DNA of 64,000 nucleotides. It comes from F23-D06 sp947167635. Lineage in GTDB: Bacteria; Bacteroidota; Bacteroidia; Bacteroidales; WCHB1-69. Shown piece after piece: positions 8,830 to 16,242 of the stretch. Positions within the stretch are counted from its first letter, which is position 1; every line of letters begins with the position of its first letter. The stretch lies in assembly GCA_947167635.1 (NCBI GenBank), contig CAMVIT010000001.1, positions 62,001 to 126,000 of the forward strand. Direction: 5' to 3'. Under the pieces are notes generated by a model. It had not been told where the DNA came from. It was given only the letters and a program-made list of their open reading frames with translations, and ran no database searches. The position numbers and the translations under genes are program-made.

Positions 8830-11088
8830 ATGAAAGAATTCTTCAAAAAAAATCAAAAAAAACCCTGGTTTTGGATTTTCATCGGCATTTGTCTGGCCGG
8901 ACTGATTGCACTGCCTCTTATGAGCAGACAAGCCGGCAACTCCGGTGACGAGCATTTCCATCTGGAACAGGCAGAACATGTTTATAACTATTATGCGACG
9001 GGTGGAAAGGACAGCACGGCGGCAGTCGTCACCCCCGAATACAATCTGCCCTACTACGGACAATGCGTGGACAATCTGGCCTACTTTATCAGTCATGCCA
9101 CACCGGCTGACGACACGTATGCTGTCCGACACGGCTTGAATGCTTTTTTCGGCTGGTTGGCCATGTTCTTTGCGGCTCTGATTGCCTATCGCATTGCTGG
9201 CTGGCGCGCTGCGGTGTTCACTTTTGTGCTGATGTTCCTCTCCCCAAGATTCTTGGGCCATTCTTTCAATAATCTGAAAGACTTGCCTTTAGCGACGGGA
9301 ACAATTTTCGGGATATACTGTCTTACCCGATTCCTGCAGGAGTTTCCCAAAATCAAATGGAGTACCGCCATACTGTTTGCCATCTCCATCGGCTTTGCCA
9401 CCAGCGTCCGTTTCGCGGGTATCCTGATTGTCGCCTATTTCGGACTCTTCGGTATCATAATGTATGTCAAGCGGAACTGGAAGCCGGGACTGTTCAAAAA
9501 GGAGAGCGGTCGCGAACTCGGAACGTTGGCGGCCTGGGGTGTAGGCATCTCCTTGGCTGGTGTCCTTCTCACAATCTTGGCTTGGCCTTTTCTGCTGAAA
9601 CACCCGATCGACAACTTCAAGGCCACCATTGAAAACATGTCAGCCTTCCCAACTTCTATCCGGCAAGTCTTTGAGGGCGCCATGCAATGGTCCGACTACT
9701 TGCCCTGGTATTATACCCCGAAGTTTATCCTGATCACCATCCCCATCGCGGTGCTTGTCGGACTCGTCCTCTTTTTCGTCTGCTGCTGGCGCAAACGGGA
9801 AGACCGCTTCTGGTCATTCATGATTTTCTTCACCTTCTTCTTCCCTGTGTTCTGGATAGTCTATACCAAGGCCAACGTCTATGGCGGCTGGCGCCATGCC
9901 ATGTTCTCGTATCCGCCCATGGTGGTGGCTGCAGGATTGGGATTCAACGGTTTGGCGAAATGGGTGGAACAACTGTTGAAAATCACGCCGGAAACGTCAA
10001 TGGATGGTAATAGTTCGGATGATGGCGATGGCGCGCACCCTGCCTCCGCAAAAGGAATTGTCGTTAATGTTGCCTCTGTCGTGTTGTTGTTACTGCTGCT
10101 GATTGGGCCGATTCGTCATATCTGCGCCAACCATCCCTACGAGTACGTCTATTTCAACGAGTTGGTGGGCGGCACCAAGAAGGCGCTCGGACAATATGAG
10201 CTGGACTACTACTACCACTCCACCCGCGAGGCTTCCGAATGGGTCATCGCCAACGCTTCCAAAAATGCCGATGGCACCAAGACGCGCGTGGCCACATGGC
10301 ACACGGCTTCCGTCAATTACTTCTTCCGTAACGACACGGCCAGCTTCCAGCCTAGGTTCGCCCGTTGGTACGAGAAGGAAAACTCCGATTGGGACTATGC
10401 GATTTTCACGGTCACCGGCATGTCGCCGGCCTATTTGCGCAGCCAGAATTTTCCGCCGAAGAACACGGTCAAAACTGTTGAGGTGGACGGAGTGCCCATC
10501 TGCATTGTTCTCAAACGCCAGGACAAGAGCGACTTCCTTGCGGCTCAACAGAAGGATGCCAACAATCTTGACTCCGCCATCATCCTCTACAAACAGGCTT
10601 TGGCATTGGATCCCGACAACCTCGGCGCCCTTTTGGGCATGGGTGAGTGCTATGTGCGTACCAATCGTCCCGACAGCGCCCTGATTTACCTCAATCACTA
10701 TCACGATCTTGACCCTGAAGCGGAGATGGCCAACTACATGCGTGCATACGCCCATGTGTACAAACAGGATATCAAGGGTGCCCTCGACATCCTTCACGAC
10801 GTCGAGAATCACAACCCCAAGTATGCCGGTGCCTATTCCTTAGCCATTCAGCTCTACCTTCAACAGCGCGATTTTGTCAACGCCAAGAAGCAGTTCATGA
10901 AGGTCATTGACGTGGACCGCATTGATGACAGTTTCGTGAAATTATGGCTCCAGTATTGCCAGATGCAGAACATTGACCAGAATAACGCCTATCGCCAGTT
11001 GTACAAGGCCATGGCCAAGAGCTACGAAAAGCGAGGCATGAAGGAGCAGGCCAAACAGTACCGCGAATATGCGGGATTGAAAAACTAA
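8830..11088 (+). CDS. PMT/ArnT-like membrane glycosyltransferase fused to TPR repeats
   Basis: Polytopic membrane protein of 752 residues. The first periplasmic loop has the acidic GDEHFHLEQ motif, the position of the catalytic Asp/Glu in PMT/ArnT-type lipid-sugar transferases. About ten hydrophobic segments follow up to residue ~430, then a soluble region, then TPR-type helices from about 575 to 745 (ALALDPDNLGALLGMGECYV, ALIYLNHYHDLDPEAEMANYMRAYAHV and later copies). The TPR tail presumably faces the periplasm and recruits the acceptor or a partner. Likely uses the polyprenyl-phosphate sugar made by the preceding GT2. A rho-independent terminator follows the stop. Confidence 0.82.
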   Translation: MKEFFKKNQKKPWFWIFIGICLAGLIALPLMSRQAGNSGDEHFHLEQAEHVYNYYATGGKDSTAAVVTPEYNLPYYGQCVDNLAYFISHATPADDTYAVRHGLNAFFGWLAMFFAALIAYRIAGWRAAVFTFVLMFLSPRFLGHSFNNLKDLPLATGTIFGIYCLTRFLQEFPKIKWSTAILFAISIGFATSVRFAGILIVAYFGLFGIIMYVKRNWKPGLFKKESGRELGTLAAWGVGISLAGVLLTILAWPFLLKHPIDNFKATIENMSAFPTSIRQVFEGAMQWSDYLPWYYTPKFILITIPIAVLVGLVLFFVCCWRKREDRFWSFMIFFTFFFPVFWIVYTKANVYGGWRHAMFSYPPMVVAAGLGFNGLAKWVEQLLKITPETSMDGNSSDDGDGAHPASAKGIVVNVASVVLLLLLLIGPIRHICANHPYEYVYFNELVGGTKKALGQYELDYYYHSTREASEWVIANASKNADGTKTRVATWHTASVNYFFRNDTASFQPRFARWYEKENSDWDYAIFTVTGMSPAYLRSQNFPPKNTVKTVEVDGVPICIVLKRQDKSDFLAAQQKDANNLDSAIILYKQALALDPDNLGALLGMGECYVRTNRPDSALIYLNHYHDLDPEAEMANYMRAYAHVYKQDIKGALDILHDVENHNPKYAGAYSLAIQLYLQQRDFVNAKKQFMKVIDVDRIDDSFVKLWLQYCQMQNIDQNNAYRQLYKAMAKSYEKRGMKEQAKQYREYAGLKN

Positions 11089-11101
11089 TAATCATGATGT
11101 C

Positions 11102-11135
11102 AGAGCGGCTTTGGTTACAAGGCCGCTCTTTTTTT
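11102..11135 (+). terminator. Rho-independent terminator
   Basis: Arms AGAGCGGC (11102-11109) and GCCGCTCT (11122-11129) followed by a T run to 11135. It ends the 7.8-11.1 kb operon. The convergent ispE gene stops inside the hairpin loop (TAA on the minus strand at 11115-11117). Confidence 0.85.
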
Positions 11136-11891
11136 GGGGAAAAGTCCGAATATGGCAGTGCCGCTGCCGGTCATGGCGGCATAGACGGCACCTTGGGCAT
11201 ACATTTGCGCCTTGAGGTCCGCCAATACGGGGTGGCGTTGGAAGATGCTCTCTTCAAAGTCGTTGTGCAGTAATCCGCGCCATTCCTCGACGGGGCGTTG
11301 GATGATGTCGGCCACATGGAGGACGGGCACACGGGGTGTGATGCCGGCGTAAGCCTCCTTGGTGGAGACGGAGACGTCGGGTTTCACGATTTCAATGCGA
11401 TAGTCGCTGAGGTCGAGAGAAACGGGTGTGAGGATCTCGCCGCGGCCTGTGGCGTACATCGGGGAGTTGTGGATGAAAAAGGGCACATCGCTGCCCAACT
11501 CCGCCGCATAGTGGTGCAGCTGCTCAAGGGTGAGGGGCAGGCCGAAATGTTGGGCCAGCGCTTTCAGAGCAAAGGCCGCGTCAGCCGATCCGCCGCCCAG
11601 CCCCGCACCGATCGGGATGCCTTTTTCCAACACCATCCGTACACCGTGGATGCCATAATCCTTCTGTAACATGCGGAAGGCTTTGACGCAAAGATTGTCG
11701 CTGTCAGCCCCCGTGTCCCACGGACTGCGGCATACGAATTCCAAATCCCGTGCGGAAGGCTCGGTTGTCAGCGTGTCGCTGAAAAAGTCGGTAGGGTAGA
11801 ACACCGTTTCCAAATCGTGGTAACCGTCCGGACGTTTGCGCACGATGTACAACCCAAGGTTGATTTTGCAATTAACCCTAACACTCCCCAT
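11115..11891 (-). CDS. ispE: 4-diphosphocytidyl-2-C-methyl-D-erythritol kinase
   Basis: GHMP kinase of the MEP isoprenoid pathway that phosphorylates the 2-hydroxyl of CDP-methylerythritol; 258 residues, close to family length. Seen: the N-terminal KINLGLYIVRKRPDGYHDL segment, the ATP-binding glycine loop PIGAGLGGGSADAA (about residues 91-104), SDVPFF and the C-terminal MTGSGTAIFG motif. ATG 11891 is the natural start. The YitT-family gene upstream ends about 70 bases before it, so the two may be co-transcribed. The stop codon lies within the terminator hairpin of the convergent operon. Confidence 0.95.
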   Translation of the reverse strand: MGSVRVNCKINLGLYIVRKRPDGYHDLETVFYPTDFFSDTLTTEPSARDLEFVCRSPWDTGADSDNLCVKAFRMLQKDYGIHGVRMVLEKGIPIGAGLGGGSADAAFALKALAQHFGLPLTLEQLHHYAAELGSDVPFFIHNSPMYATGRGEILTPVSLDLSDYRIEIVKPDVSVSTKEAYAGITPRVPVLHVADIIQRPVEEWRGLLHNDFEESIFQRHPVLADLKAQMYAQGAVYAAMTGSGTAIFGLFPKKRAAL

Positions 11892-11896
11892 AAATA

Positions 11897-11940
11897 ATTT
11901 CTTAATTTCTTAGTTTCTTAATTTCTTAATTTCTTAATTC
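11897..11940. repeat. Short tandem array of TTTCTTAA units
   Basis: Five near-perfect copies of TTTCTTAA in the ispE/YitT gap. The same unit recurs at about 39036-39071, so it is a dispersed low-complexity repeat of this genome. Confidence 0.8.
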
Positions 11941-11959
11941 CCAGCCTCTTCCCCCATTT

Positions 11960-12826
11960 TTATAGTTTCAGTTTGTCAAAGTTCTTCCCAAACACACTGG
12001 CAGTCTTGGTGATGGTGATGAAGGCGCTGTCATCGATCTCCTTGATGATGCGGGTGACGCGAGCCTTGTCGGTTTTGTGGGCCACGATGAGCAGCACGTC
12101 GCTTTCCTGGCGGTTGTAGGAGCCGTAGCCCTTGAGGAAGGTGGCTCCGCGATGCAGTTCGCGGTTGATACGGTCGGCAATCTCCTTGTTCTTCTGCGAG
12201 AAGACCATGAACTGGTAGGTTTGGCGGTAGCCGTCGATCACGATGTCGGCGACGAACATATAGACGAAGAGTACCACAAAGCTATAGACCAGCTTTTGAA
12301 CATCGTGAAGGACGAGGAAGGAACAGCCGACGATGAAGAAGTTGGCGGTGACGTTCACTTTGCCGTAGGATATATTGCGGTACTTTCCGATCATGAGGGC
12401 GATGATGTCGAGGCCGCCGGTGTTGCCGCCCCAGTTGATGGCGATGCCCACGCCGGCGGCGGAGATGGCCGCACCGATAATGACGCTCATGAACATATCA
12501 TCGACGAGAGGATGGGTGAAAACCTGCTGTGCAATGCCGAAAAAGACGGACTGGATGGCAGTGCAGATGATGGAGTTGACACAGAACCGTGTGCCGAGAA
12601 TTTTCCAGGAGATGGCGATGAGGATGCCGTTGAGCACAAAGGTTGTGAGACCGATGGGGATAGCGTGGTTGGCGAAATAGACCAATGTGGCGATGCCGGC
12701 CACGCCGCCGCCTGTCACTTCGAAAGGTGTCATGAATGCGGACCATCCGAACACAAAAACTGCCAAACCCAATGTGATGAAGAGGTAGTTTTTAATCTCT
12801 TTCCATATCTGGTTACTCGTGAGCAT
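11960..12826 (-). CDS. YitT family membrane protein (DUF161/DUF2179)
   Basis: Integral membrane protein of 288 residues: about five to six hydrophobic segments in the first 190 residues, with GGNTGGLDIIA typical of YitT proteins, then a cytoplasmic C-terminal DUF2179 domain (RGATFLKGYGSYNRQES...). Start set at ATG 12826, twelve residues inside the longest frame, because a strong AAGGAGG (complement at 12836-12842) lies nine bases before it, which is rare in this phylum. Function of the family is unclear (often annotated as membrane transport-related). A -7 box lies upstream at 12896-12903. Confidence 0.88.
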   Translation of the reverse strand: MLTSNQIWKEIKNYLFITLGLAVFVFGWSAFMTPFEVTGGGVAGIATLVYFANHAIPIGLTTFVLNGILIAISWKILGTRFCVNSIICTAIQSVFFGIAQQVFTHPLVDDMFMSVIIGAAISAAGVGIAINWGGNTGGLDIIALMIGKYRNISYGKVNVTANFFIVGCSFLVLHDVQKLVYSFVVLFVYMFVADIVIDGYRQTYQFMVFSQKNKEIADRINRELHRGATFLKGYGSYNRQESDVLLIVAHKTDKARVTRIIKEIDDSAFITITKTASVFGKNFDKLKL

Positions 12827-12895
12827 AGTGCAAGTCCTCCTTTTTACTTTATTGTTAATCAATAGTTTGCGAAAATTTCAACCGAGAAATTTTTG

Positions 12896-12903
12896 CAAAA
12901 ATA
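12896..12903 (-). promoter_or_regulatory. -7 box for the YitT gene
   Basis: TATTTTTG on the minus strand, about 70 nt before the chosen start codon. Confidence 0.55.
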
Positions 12904-12944
12904 AAAAAAATCTGTCAGAGTGTCTCGTGTTATCAAAAAAAATG

Positions 12945-12952
12945 TATTTTTG
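12945..12952 (+). promoter_or_regulatory. -7 box for tRNA-Asn
   Basis: TATTTTTG 29 nt before the tRNA 5' end. A clear -33 TTTG is not seen. Confidence 0.55.
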
Positions 12953-12981
12953 CAGCCGTTAATCCAAGCGGTTAACGAACC

Positions 12982-13055
12982 GCTTCCTTAGCTCAGTTGG
13001 TTAGAGCATCTGACTGTTAATCAGAGGGTCCAAGGTTCAAGTCCTTGAGGGAGCG
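12982..13055 (+). tRNA. tRNA-Asn (anticodon GTT)
   Basis: Full cloverleaf: acceptor GCTTCCT / AGGGAGC with one G-U pair, D stem GCTC/GAGC, anticodon stem TCTGA/TCAGA with loop CTGTTAA (GTT at 13016-13018), T stem CAAGG/CCTTG with loop TTCAAGT, discriminator G. CCA is not encoded. A terminator follows 12 nt later. Confidence 0.95.
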
Positions 13056-13067
13056 CAAAGAAAATGA

Positions 13068-13103
13068 AGCACTTACAAAGCAATTTGTGAGTGCTTTTTT
13101 TTT
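13068..13103 (+). terminator. Terminator after tRNA-Asn
   Basis: Stem AGCACTTACAAA (13068-13079) / TTTGTGAGTGCT (13084-13095) with a four-base loop and one G-U pair, then nine T. Confidence 0.88.
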
Positions 13104-13187
13104 GTGGACTAACAAATGGACTAACATTTGCTCTGAAAAATACTGGTTAATCCTATATTACAATGAAGTGACAATAGAGGAGGACTA

Positions 13188-13757
13188 TTATGTTTTGGAT
13201 ATTTTTGTCAGACCTCCCTTGTTGCCCATCACGAACAGTTCCGTGTTGCCGTCTTTGGTCAGCAATTCCACATACAGCGGCTGGTTCAGGGTGAATCGCT
13301 GGCAGAGGAAGCGGTCTCCCGCTTTCAGCTTGGCATTTACGGATTCTGTTACCTCAAATAAGCTGTTTCCCAAGTATTTGAGAGTACAACGGCGGTTGGG
13401 GTTCCATGCAATTTTCATCTGAGCGCCGATGTTCAGGTCTTTGGCGTAGAGCGACTTCCCCACCACGCGATGCGACGATTGCACGCCCTCCACTTCGCAG
13501 TAGTCCGACACGAAGGTCTCCCAATCGGGGAAACCTGTGAAGCGGGCGAGAATGTCGAGAGTGCTGGGGCGCACGGAGGCGTAGCCGTCCACATAGCCCC
13601 AGAGTCGCTTCAAAGTGGAGACGCTGAGGTTCTCATTCAGCCGTCCCCGGATCTCTCCCGACAGGAAGATGAAGTCGTTGGAGGTTTCAATACGGTGATC
13701 CGCCGACTCCTCCACGAGTTGGCGCAGCAGGGTGATATGTTGCAGGTTAACAGGCAT
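13188..13757 (-). CDS. Conserved hypothetical protein with HTH-like N-terminus
   Basis: Protein of 189 residues, paralogous to the one at 49430. Both share an N-terminal segment SxSTLKRLWGYV (or STLERLYGYV) that looks like a helix-turn-helix, LARFxGFxxWxxF, then an S/N-L-x-(V/I)-G-x-x-(V/M) segment, a WxPNRxCTxKxLGxSxF beta region and a C-terminal xFxLxQPLYxxxL. Likely a small regulatory or nucleic-acid-binding protein widespread in Bacteroidetes; precise function unknown. It is divergent from the membrane kinase at 13908, about 150 bp apart, each side with its own -7 box, so shared regulation is possible. Confidence 0.75.
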   Translation of the reverse strand: MPVNLQHITLLRQLVEESADHRIETSNDFIFLSGEIRGRLNENLSVSTLKRLWGYVDGYASVRPSTLDILARFTGFPDWETFVSDYCEVEGVQSSHRVVGKSLYAKDLNIGAQMKIAWNPNRRCTLKYLGNSLFEVTESVNAKLKAGDRFLCQRFTLNQPLYVELLTKDGNTELFVMGNKGGLTKISKT

Positions 13758-13777
13758 GTTCTTTCAAATTGCGGGCG

Positions 13778-13785
13778 CAAAAATA
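13778..13785 (-). promoter_or_regulatory. -7 box of the HTH-like gene
   Basis: TATTTTTG on the minus strand, 20 nt before ATG 13757; divergent with the kinase promoter. Confidence 0.6.
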
Positions 13786-13895
13786 GCAAACATTCGGATA
13801 TGCGGGGCAGGTTCTTGTTCGGTTCTTTTTGCATTCGATGGTTGACCATCAACAAGCCTATAGGGTCTGAAGCTAAAACCTATAGCCAAAAATGC

Positions 13896-13903
13896 TATTT
13901 TTG
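13896..13903 (+). promoter_or_regulatory. -7 box abutting the kinase start codon
   Basis: TATTTTTG ends only four bases before ATG 13908. With the usual 4-8 nt distance to the start site, the transcript would begin at or next to the ATG, implying a leaderless mRNA. Confidence 0.55.
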
Positions 13904-13907
13904 CCGC

Positions 13908-15410
13908 ATGTTTGAAAATCCCGACGACATATCCACCTCCGGGTTCGTTCCGTCCTCCGGATACGTTGTTTCGGGGCGGTTCTCCGAATTCCTTGAACTG
14001 CCCTCTCGAGGCTATTGCCGGCTGTTCAAGGCGCAGCGCAACGGTCAATGGTTCACCTTGAAAACATTGAAGTCTGAGGTCGCCAACGATCCTGTGTATC
14101 AAGGGATGCTCGAGAAAGAGTTCGACCTGATGATGCAGCTCAACCATCCGAACATCGTGCGGGTTTACAGCAAAGAGGTGGACGCGGTGGCGGGTAATAG
14201 CATCGTGATGGAGTATGTGGATGGGCGCACGTTGGACGAATTCCTTGCCGAAAATCCGGCGCGGTCTGCCCGCGAATCGGTGGCGCGGCAGCTATTGGAG
14301 GCCATCGGCTACTGTCACGGGAAGCAGATCATACACCGCGACCTCAAACCATCCAACGTTTTGGTAACTTACAACGGCAACCGTGTCAAGCTGATCGACT
14401 TCGGGTTGTCGGACAGCGACCGTTACGCTGTGCTCAAGGAACCGGCCTTCACGAAAGCCTACGCCGCACCGGAGCAGCTGTCGGGCGGGGAAGTTGATAA
14501 CCGCGCCGACCTTTACGCTTTCGGTTTGATTCTGAAGCAGTTGATTCCGAATCGGTACGGGCGCGTTGTCCGCAAATGCCTACAGCCAAGGAGAGAGAAG
14601 CGGTATTCGTTGGCGGAGGAGGTGGCGGAAGCGATGGCAAGCTGCCGCAAATGGCGGAGAGTTATGCCGTGGGGAATGGCCGCGATGGCCGTTATTGCTG
14701 TGTTATCCGTCTTTTCGCTGCTTCACTTTTCGAAGGGCGAAACAACAGGACCTATGCAACCGTCGGTGGAATCGCCTTCTTCTGTCCGAGACACCGTTTT
14801 TCTGGCGGAACCAACCCAGACGCAAGCAGCTGAATCTGCACATAATCGCACATCATCACACGCTTACGAAGGCAACAGCAGCGGGACGTATCTCAAAGAC
14901 AAACCGTTGACGACTGTATCAAGCTCCGAAGATCCGCAGACCGTGGTGGCGCGACGACAACGCACTGATTCCATCTTGAACACTATAAAACAGAAAGAGA
15001 ATCAGGAACAAGAATTGCTTGACAATGCGATATATAACTTCAAATTCACCATTGACAGTATGTTCAAGCCGGTGGATTTGTATGTGAAAAGCGACGAGGT
15101 GAAAACCTCCAATATTCTGCGCGATCTGATATACATTGCCGAGTACAAGGCAAAGATTCGCGAATGCCAGATTCGGCGTCAATTGCCTAAATCCAAGCGG
15201 AACAGTTTCTTCAACTATGCCAACGACCAAATTGGGGCGAAGAAAAAATCATACACACAAAAATATCCTGCCATACCCCAATATCCCAATGAGCAACAAG
15301 TTAGAGAGCCCGAAATATACCAACCGATTTTAGAGCAGAGTAAAAAGTACCGGGAAGAGGGGCGAAGGCTGAGGAATGAATGGGAAAGAATGATGCGGGC
15401 GGTGAAATAA
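13908..15410 (+). CDS. Membrane serine/threonine protein kinase
   Basis: Hanks-type kinase of 500 residues from ATG 13908; the longer frame upstream overlaps the divergent gene and its promoter and is rejected. Seen: LKTLK (beta-3 lysine ~52), catalytic HRDLKPSN (143-150), DFGLSD (164-169), APEQ (187-190), and the RADLYAFG segment. One membrane helix at about 255-274 follows. The outside part (275-500) is polar, Ser/Thr-rich and then helical and charged, with a possible coiled coil, and matches no sensor domain I recognise; no PASTA repeats. Probably a signalling kinase with an unknown extracytoplasmic ligand. No partner phosphatase is adjacent. Confidence 0.9.
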   Translation: MFENPDDISTSGFVPSSGYVVSGRFSEFLELPSRGYCRLFKAQRNGQWFTLKTLKSEVANDPVYQGMLEKEFDLMMQLNHPNIVRVYSKEVDAVAGNSIVMEYVDGRTLDEFLAENPARSARESVARQLLEAIGYCHGKQIIHRDLKPSNVLVTYNGNRVKLIDFGLSDSDRYAVLKEPAFTKAYAAPEQLSGGEVDNRADLYAFGLILKQLIPNRYGRVVRKCLQPRREKRYSLAEEVAEAMASCRKWRRVMPWGMAAMAVIAVLSVFSLLHFSKGETTGPMQPSVESPSSVRDTVFLAEPTQTQAAESAHNRTSSHAYEGNSSGTYLKDKPLTTVSSSEDPQTVVARRQRTDSILNTIKQKENQEQELLDNAIYNFKFTIDSMFKPVDLYVKSDEVKTSNILRDLIYIAEYKAKIRECQIRRQLPKSKRNSFFNYANDQIGAKKKSYTQKYPAIPQYPNEQQVREPEIYQPILEQSKKYREEGRRLRNEWERMMRAVK

Positions 15411-15442
15411 GACTCTGAATAAGCTCTCGATGTCTAATTCGT

Positions 15443-15682
15443 TCAATCCATGTTCTGCAAATACTCCGACAGATAGGGTACTGCAAACACCAACTCCCCA
15501 CGACGGGGGGATTCGATAACTCCCGCCTCAATGAGACGCTTGCGCGACCCGACAGGCTCTTTCAGCCCCGCCATAAACTGTTCTATCACGCCATCGCGAC
15601 CGATATACTGCATCGGACGGTTACCGAATGTAGGCTGAAACAGTTCCTGAACACCTTCATGAAAATCCTCTTTCTTTCCCAT
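15443..15682 (-). pseudogene. Internally deleted AAA ATPase remnant
   Basis: A 79-codon frame whose first half (VQELFQPTFGNRP, QYIGRDGVIEQFMAGL) resembles the N-terminus of a family of bacterial AAA ATPases and whose second half (LIEAGVIESPRRGELVFAVPYLSEYL) resembles the C-terminus of the same family. The whole ATP-binding core, including Walker A and B, is missing between about residues 46 and 50. A -7 box (TATTTTTG, 15740-15747 minus) still precedes it. Best read as a gene reduced by an in-frame internal deletion; it may still make a small protein. The family assignment is from memory of conserved edges. Confidence 0.6.
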
Positions 15683-15739
15683 TTACTTTGCTTTATTCTC
15701 TTTTATTCTTCTTTATTTTCCTTTATTCTTTTTCGGATG

Positions 15740-15747
15740 CAAAAATA
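15740..15747 (-). promoter_or_regulatory. -7 box before the deleted ATPase
   Basis: TATTTTTG on the minus strand, 57 nt before ATG 15682, followed by an AAAGAATAA-rich leader. Confidence 0.5.
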
Positions 15748-15874
15748 CAAAAAGAAGCACAGCAAACAAAACATAATTATTCTAATTAGATTATTTTCTT
15801 ATCTTTGCCCATCCCCTTTTGGGGAGAAGAATAAAACGGATTTATTAACTTAAATTATTGAACCTAAAAGAATT

Positions 15875-15892
15875 AGAACCTAAAAAGAACCT
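15875..15892 (+). promoter_or_regulatory. AGAACCT pair (copy A)
   Basis: AGAACCT at 15875-15881 and 15886-15892, exactly 11 bp apart, with a further GAACCT 16 bp upstream. The same 11-bp pairs precede the RNA copies at 17.5, 19.3 and 21.1 kb. They end about 33 bp before the -7 box, a typical activator position. Confidence 0.45.
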
Positions 15893-15935
15893 TTTTATAA
15901 ATACATAGCAGAAGCGTTTTCGCTTTATCTTTGCA

Positions 15936-16030
15936 AGTTCGAAACCTGGAAAATTTCAAATGCAATGCCGAGAGGAAGCCGAAGATGCTTGCGGTTTATA
16001 GCCGTGAGTTTCTTTGTTTGGCATGGCCGG
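15936..16030 (+). ncRNA. Structured RNA repeat, copy A (degenerate 3' side)
   Basis: Follows a -7 box TATCTTTG (15926-15933) that is preceded by the small palindrome AAGCG-TTTT-CGCTT. The RNA keeps the innermost helix: GCTTGCGG pairs with CCGTGAGT through three G-U pairs, where the other copies have CCGCGAGC; all base changes keep pairing. The middle helix is partly eroded (GGCATGGC instead of GGCATTGC) and the outer helix is lost. The 16031-16242 stretch then holds 33-bp and 32-bp phased direct repeats and the ATPase promoter. Confidence 0.55.
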
Positions 16031-16062
16031 GGGGTCACTCATGCAATTTCAGTATAGGGTTT

Positions 16063-16107
16063 TGCGGACAGCGGTAAATAAGCAATCATAAAAATTGCGG
16101 ATAACGG
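16063..16107 (+). promoter_or_regulatory. Two phased 12-bp direct repeats before ATPase 1
   Basis: TGCGGACAGCGG (16063) and TGCGGATAACGG (16096) start exactly 33 bp apart. The same element occurs three times at the same 33-bp pitch before ATPase 3. Likely protein-binding sites on one DNA face. Confidence 0.5.
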
Positions 16108-16156
16108 AATATGTTTGCGCGATTGAAAGTCGCCGGAGCTGCAAACACCACCATCC

Positions 16157-16209
16157 GAGGTTTAAATCGCTAAAAATTTATATATATTGCGGTTTGAATC
16201 GCAAAAAAT
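16157..16209 (+). promoter_or_regulatory. Two 21-bp direct repeats at 32-bp pitch
   Basis: The 21-bp units at 16157-16177 and 16189-16209 agree at 17 positions around a GGTTT(A/G)AATCGC core. The second ends two bases before the -7 box TATTTTTG (16212-16219) of ATPase 1, so it probably acts as an operator. Confidence 0.45.
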
Positions 16210-16211
16210 GG

Positions 16212-16219
16212 TATTTTTG
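16212..16219 (+). promoter_or_regulatory. -7 box of ATPase 1
   Basis: TATTTTTG, 23 nt before ATG 16243. Confidence 0.6.
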
Positions 16220-16242
16220 CGGCCAATATAAAAAGAAACAAA

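Noticed and set aside
12077..12865. 262-codon plus-strand frame over the YitT gene
   Set aside because: Antisense shadow; the YitT frame has family motifs and a Shine-Dalgarno.
12982..13187. tRNA-Asn as an integration site
   Set aside because: No repeat of the tRNA 3' end and no integrase were seen; the GGACTAACA direct repeat downstream is too short to support it.
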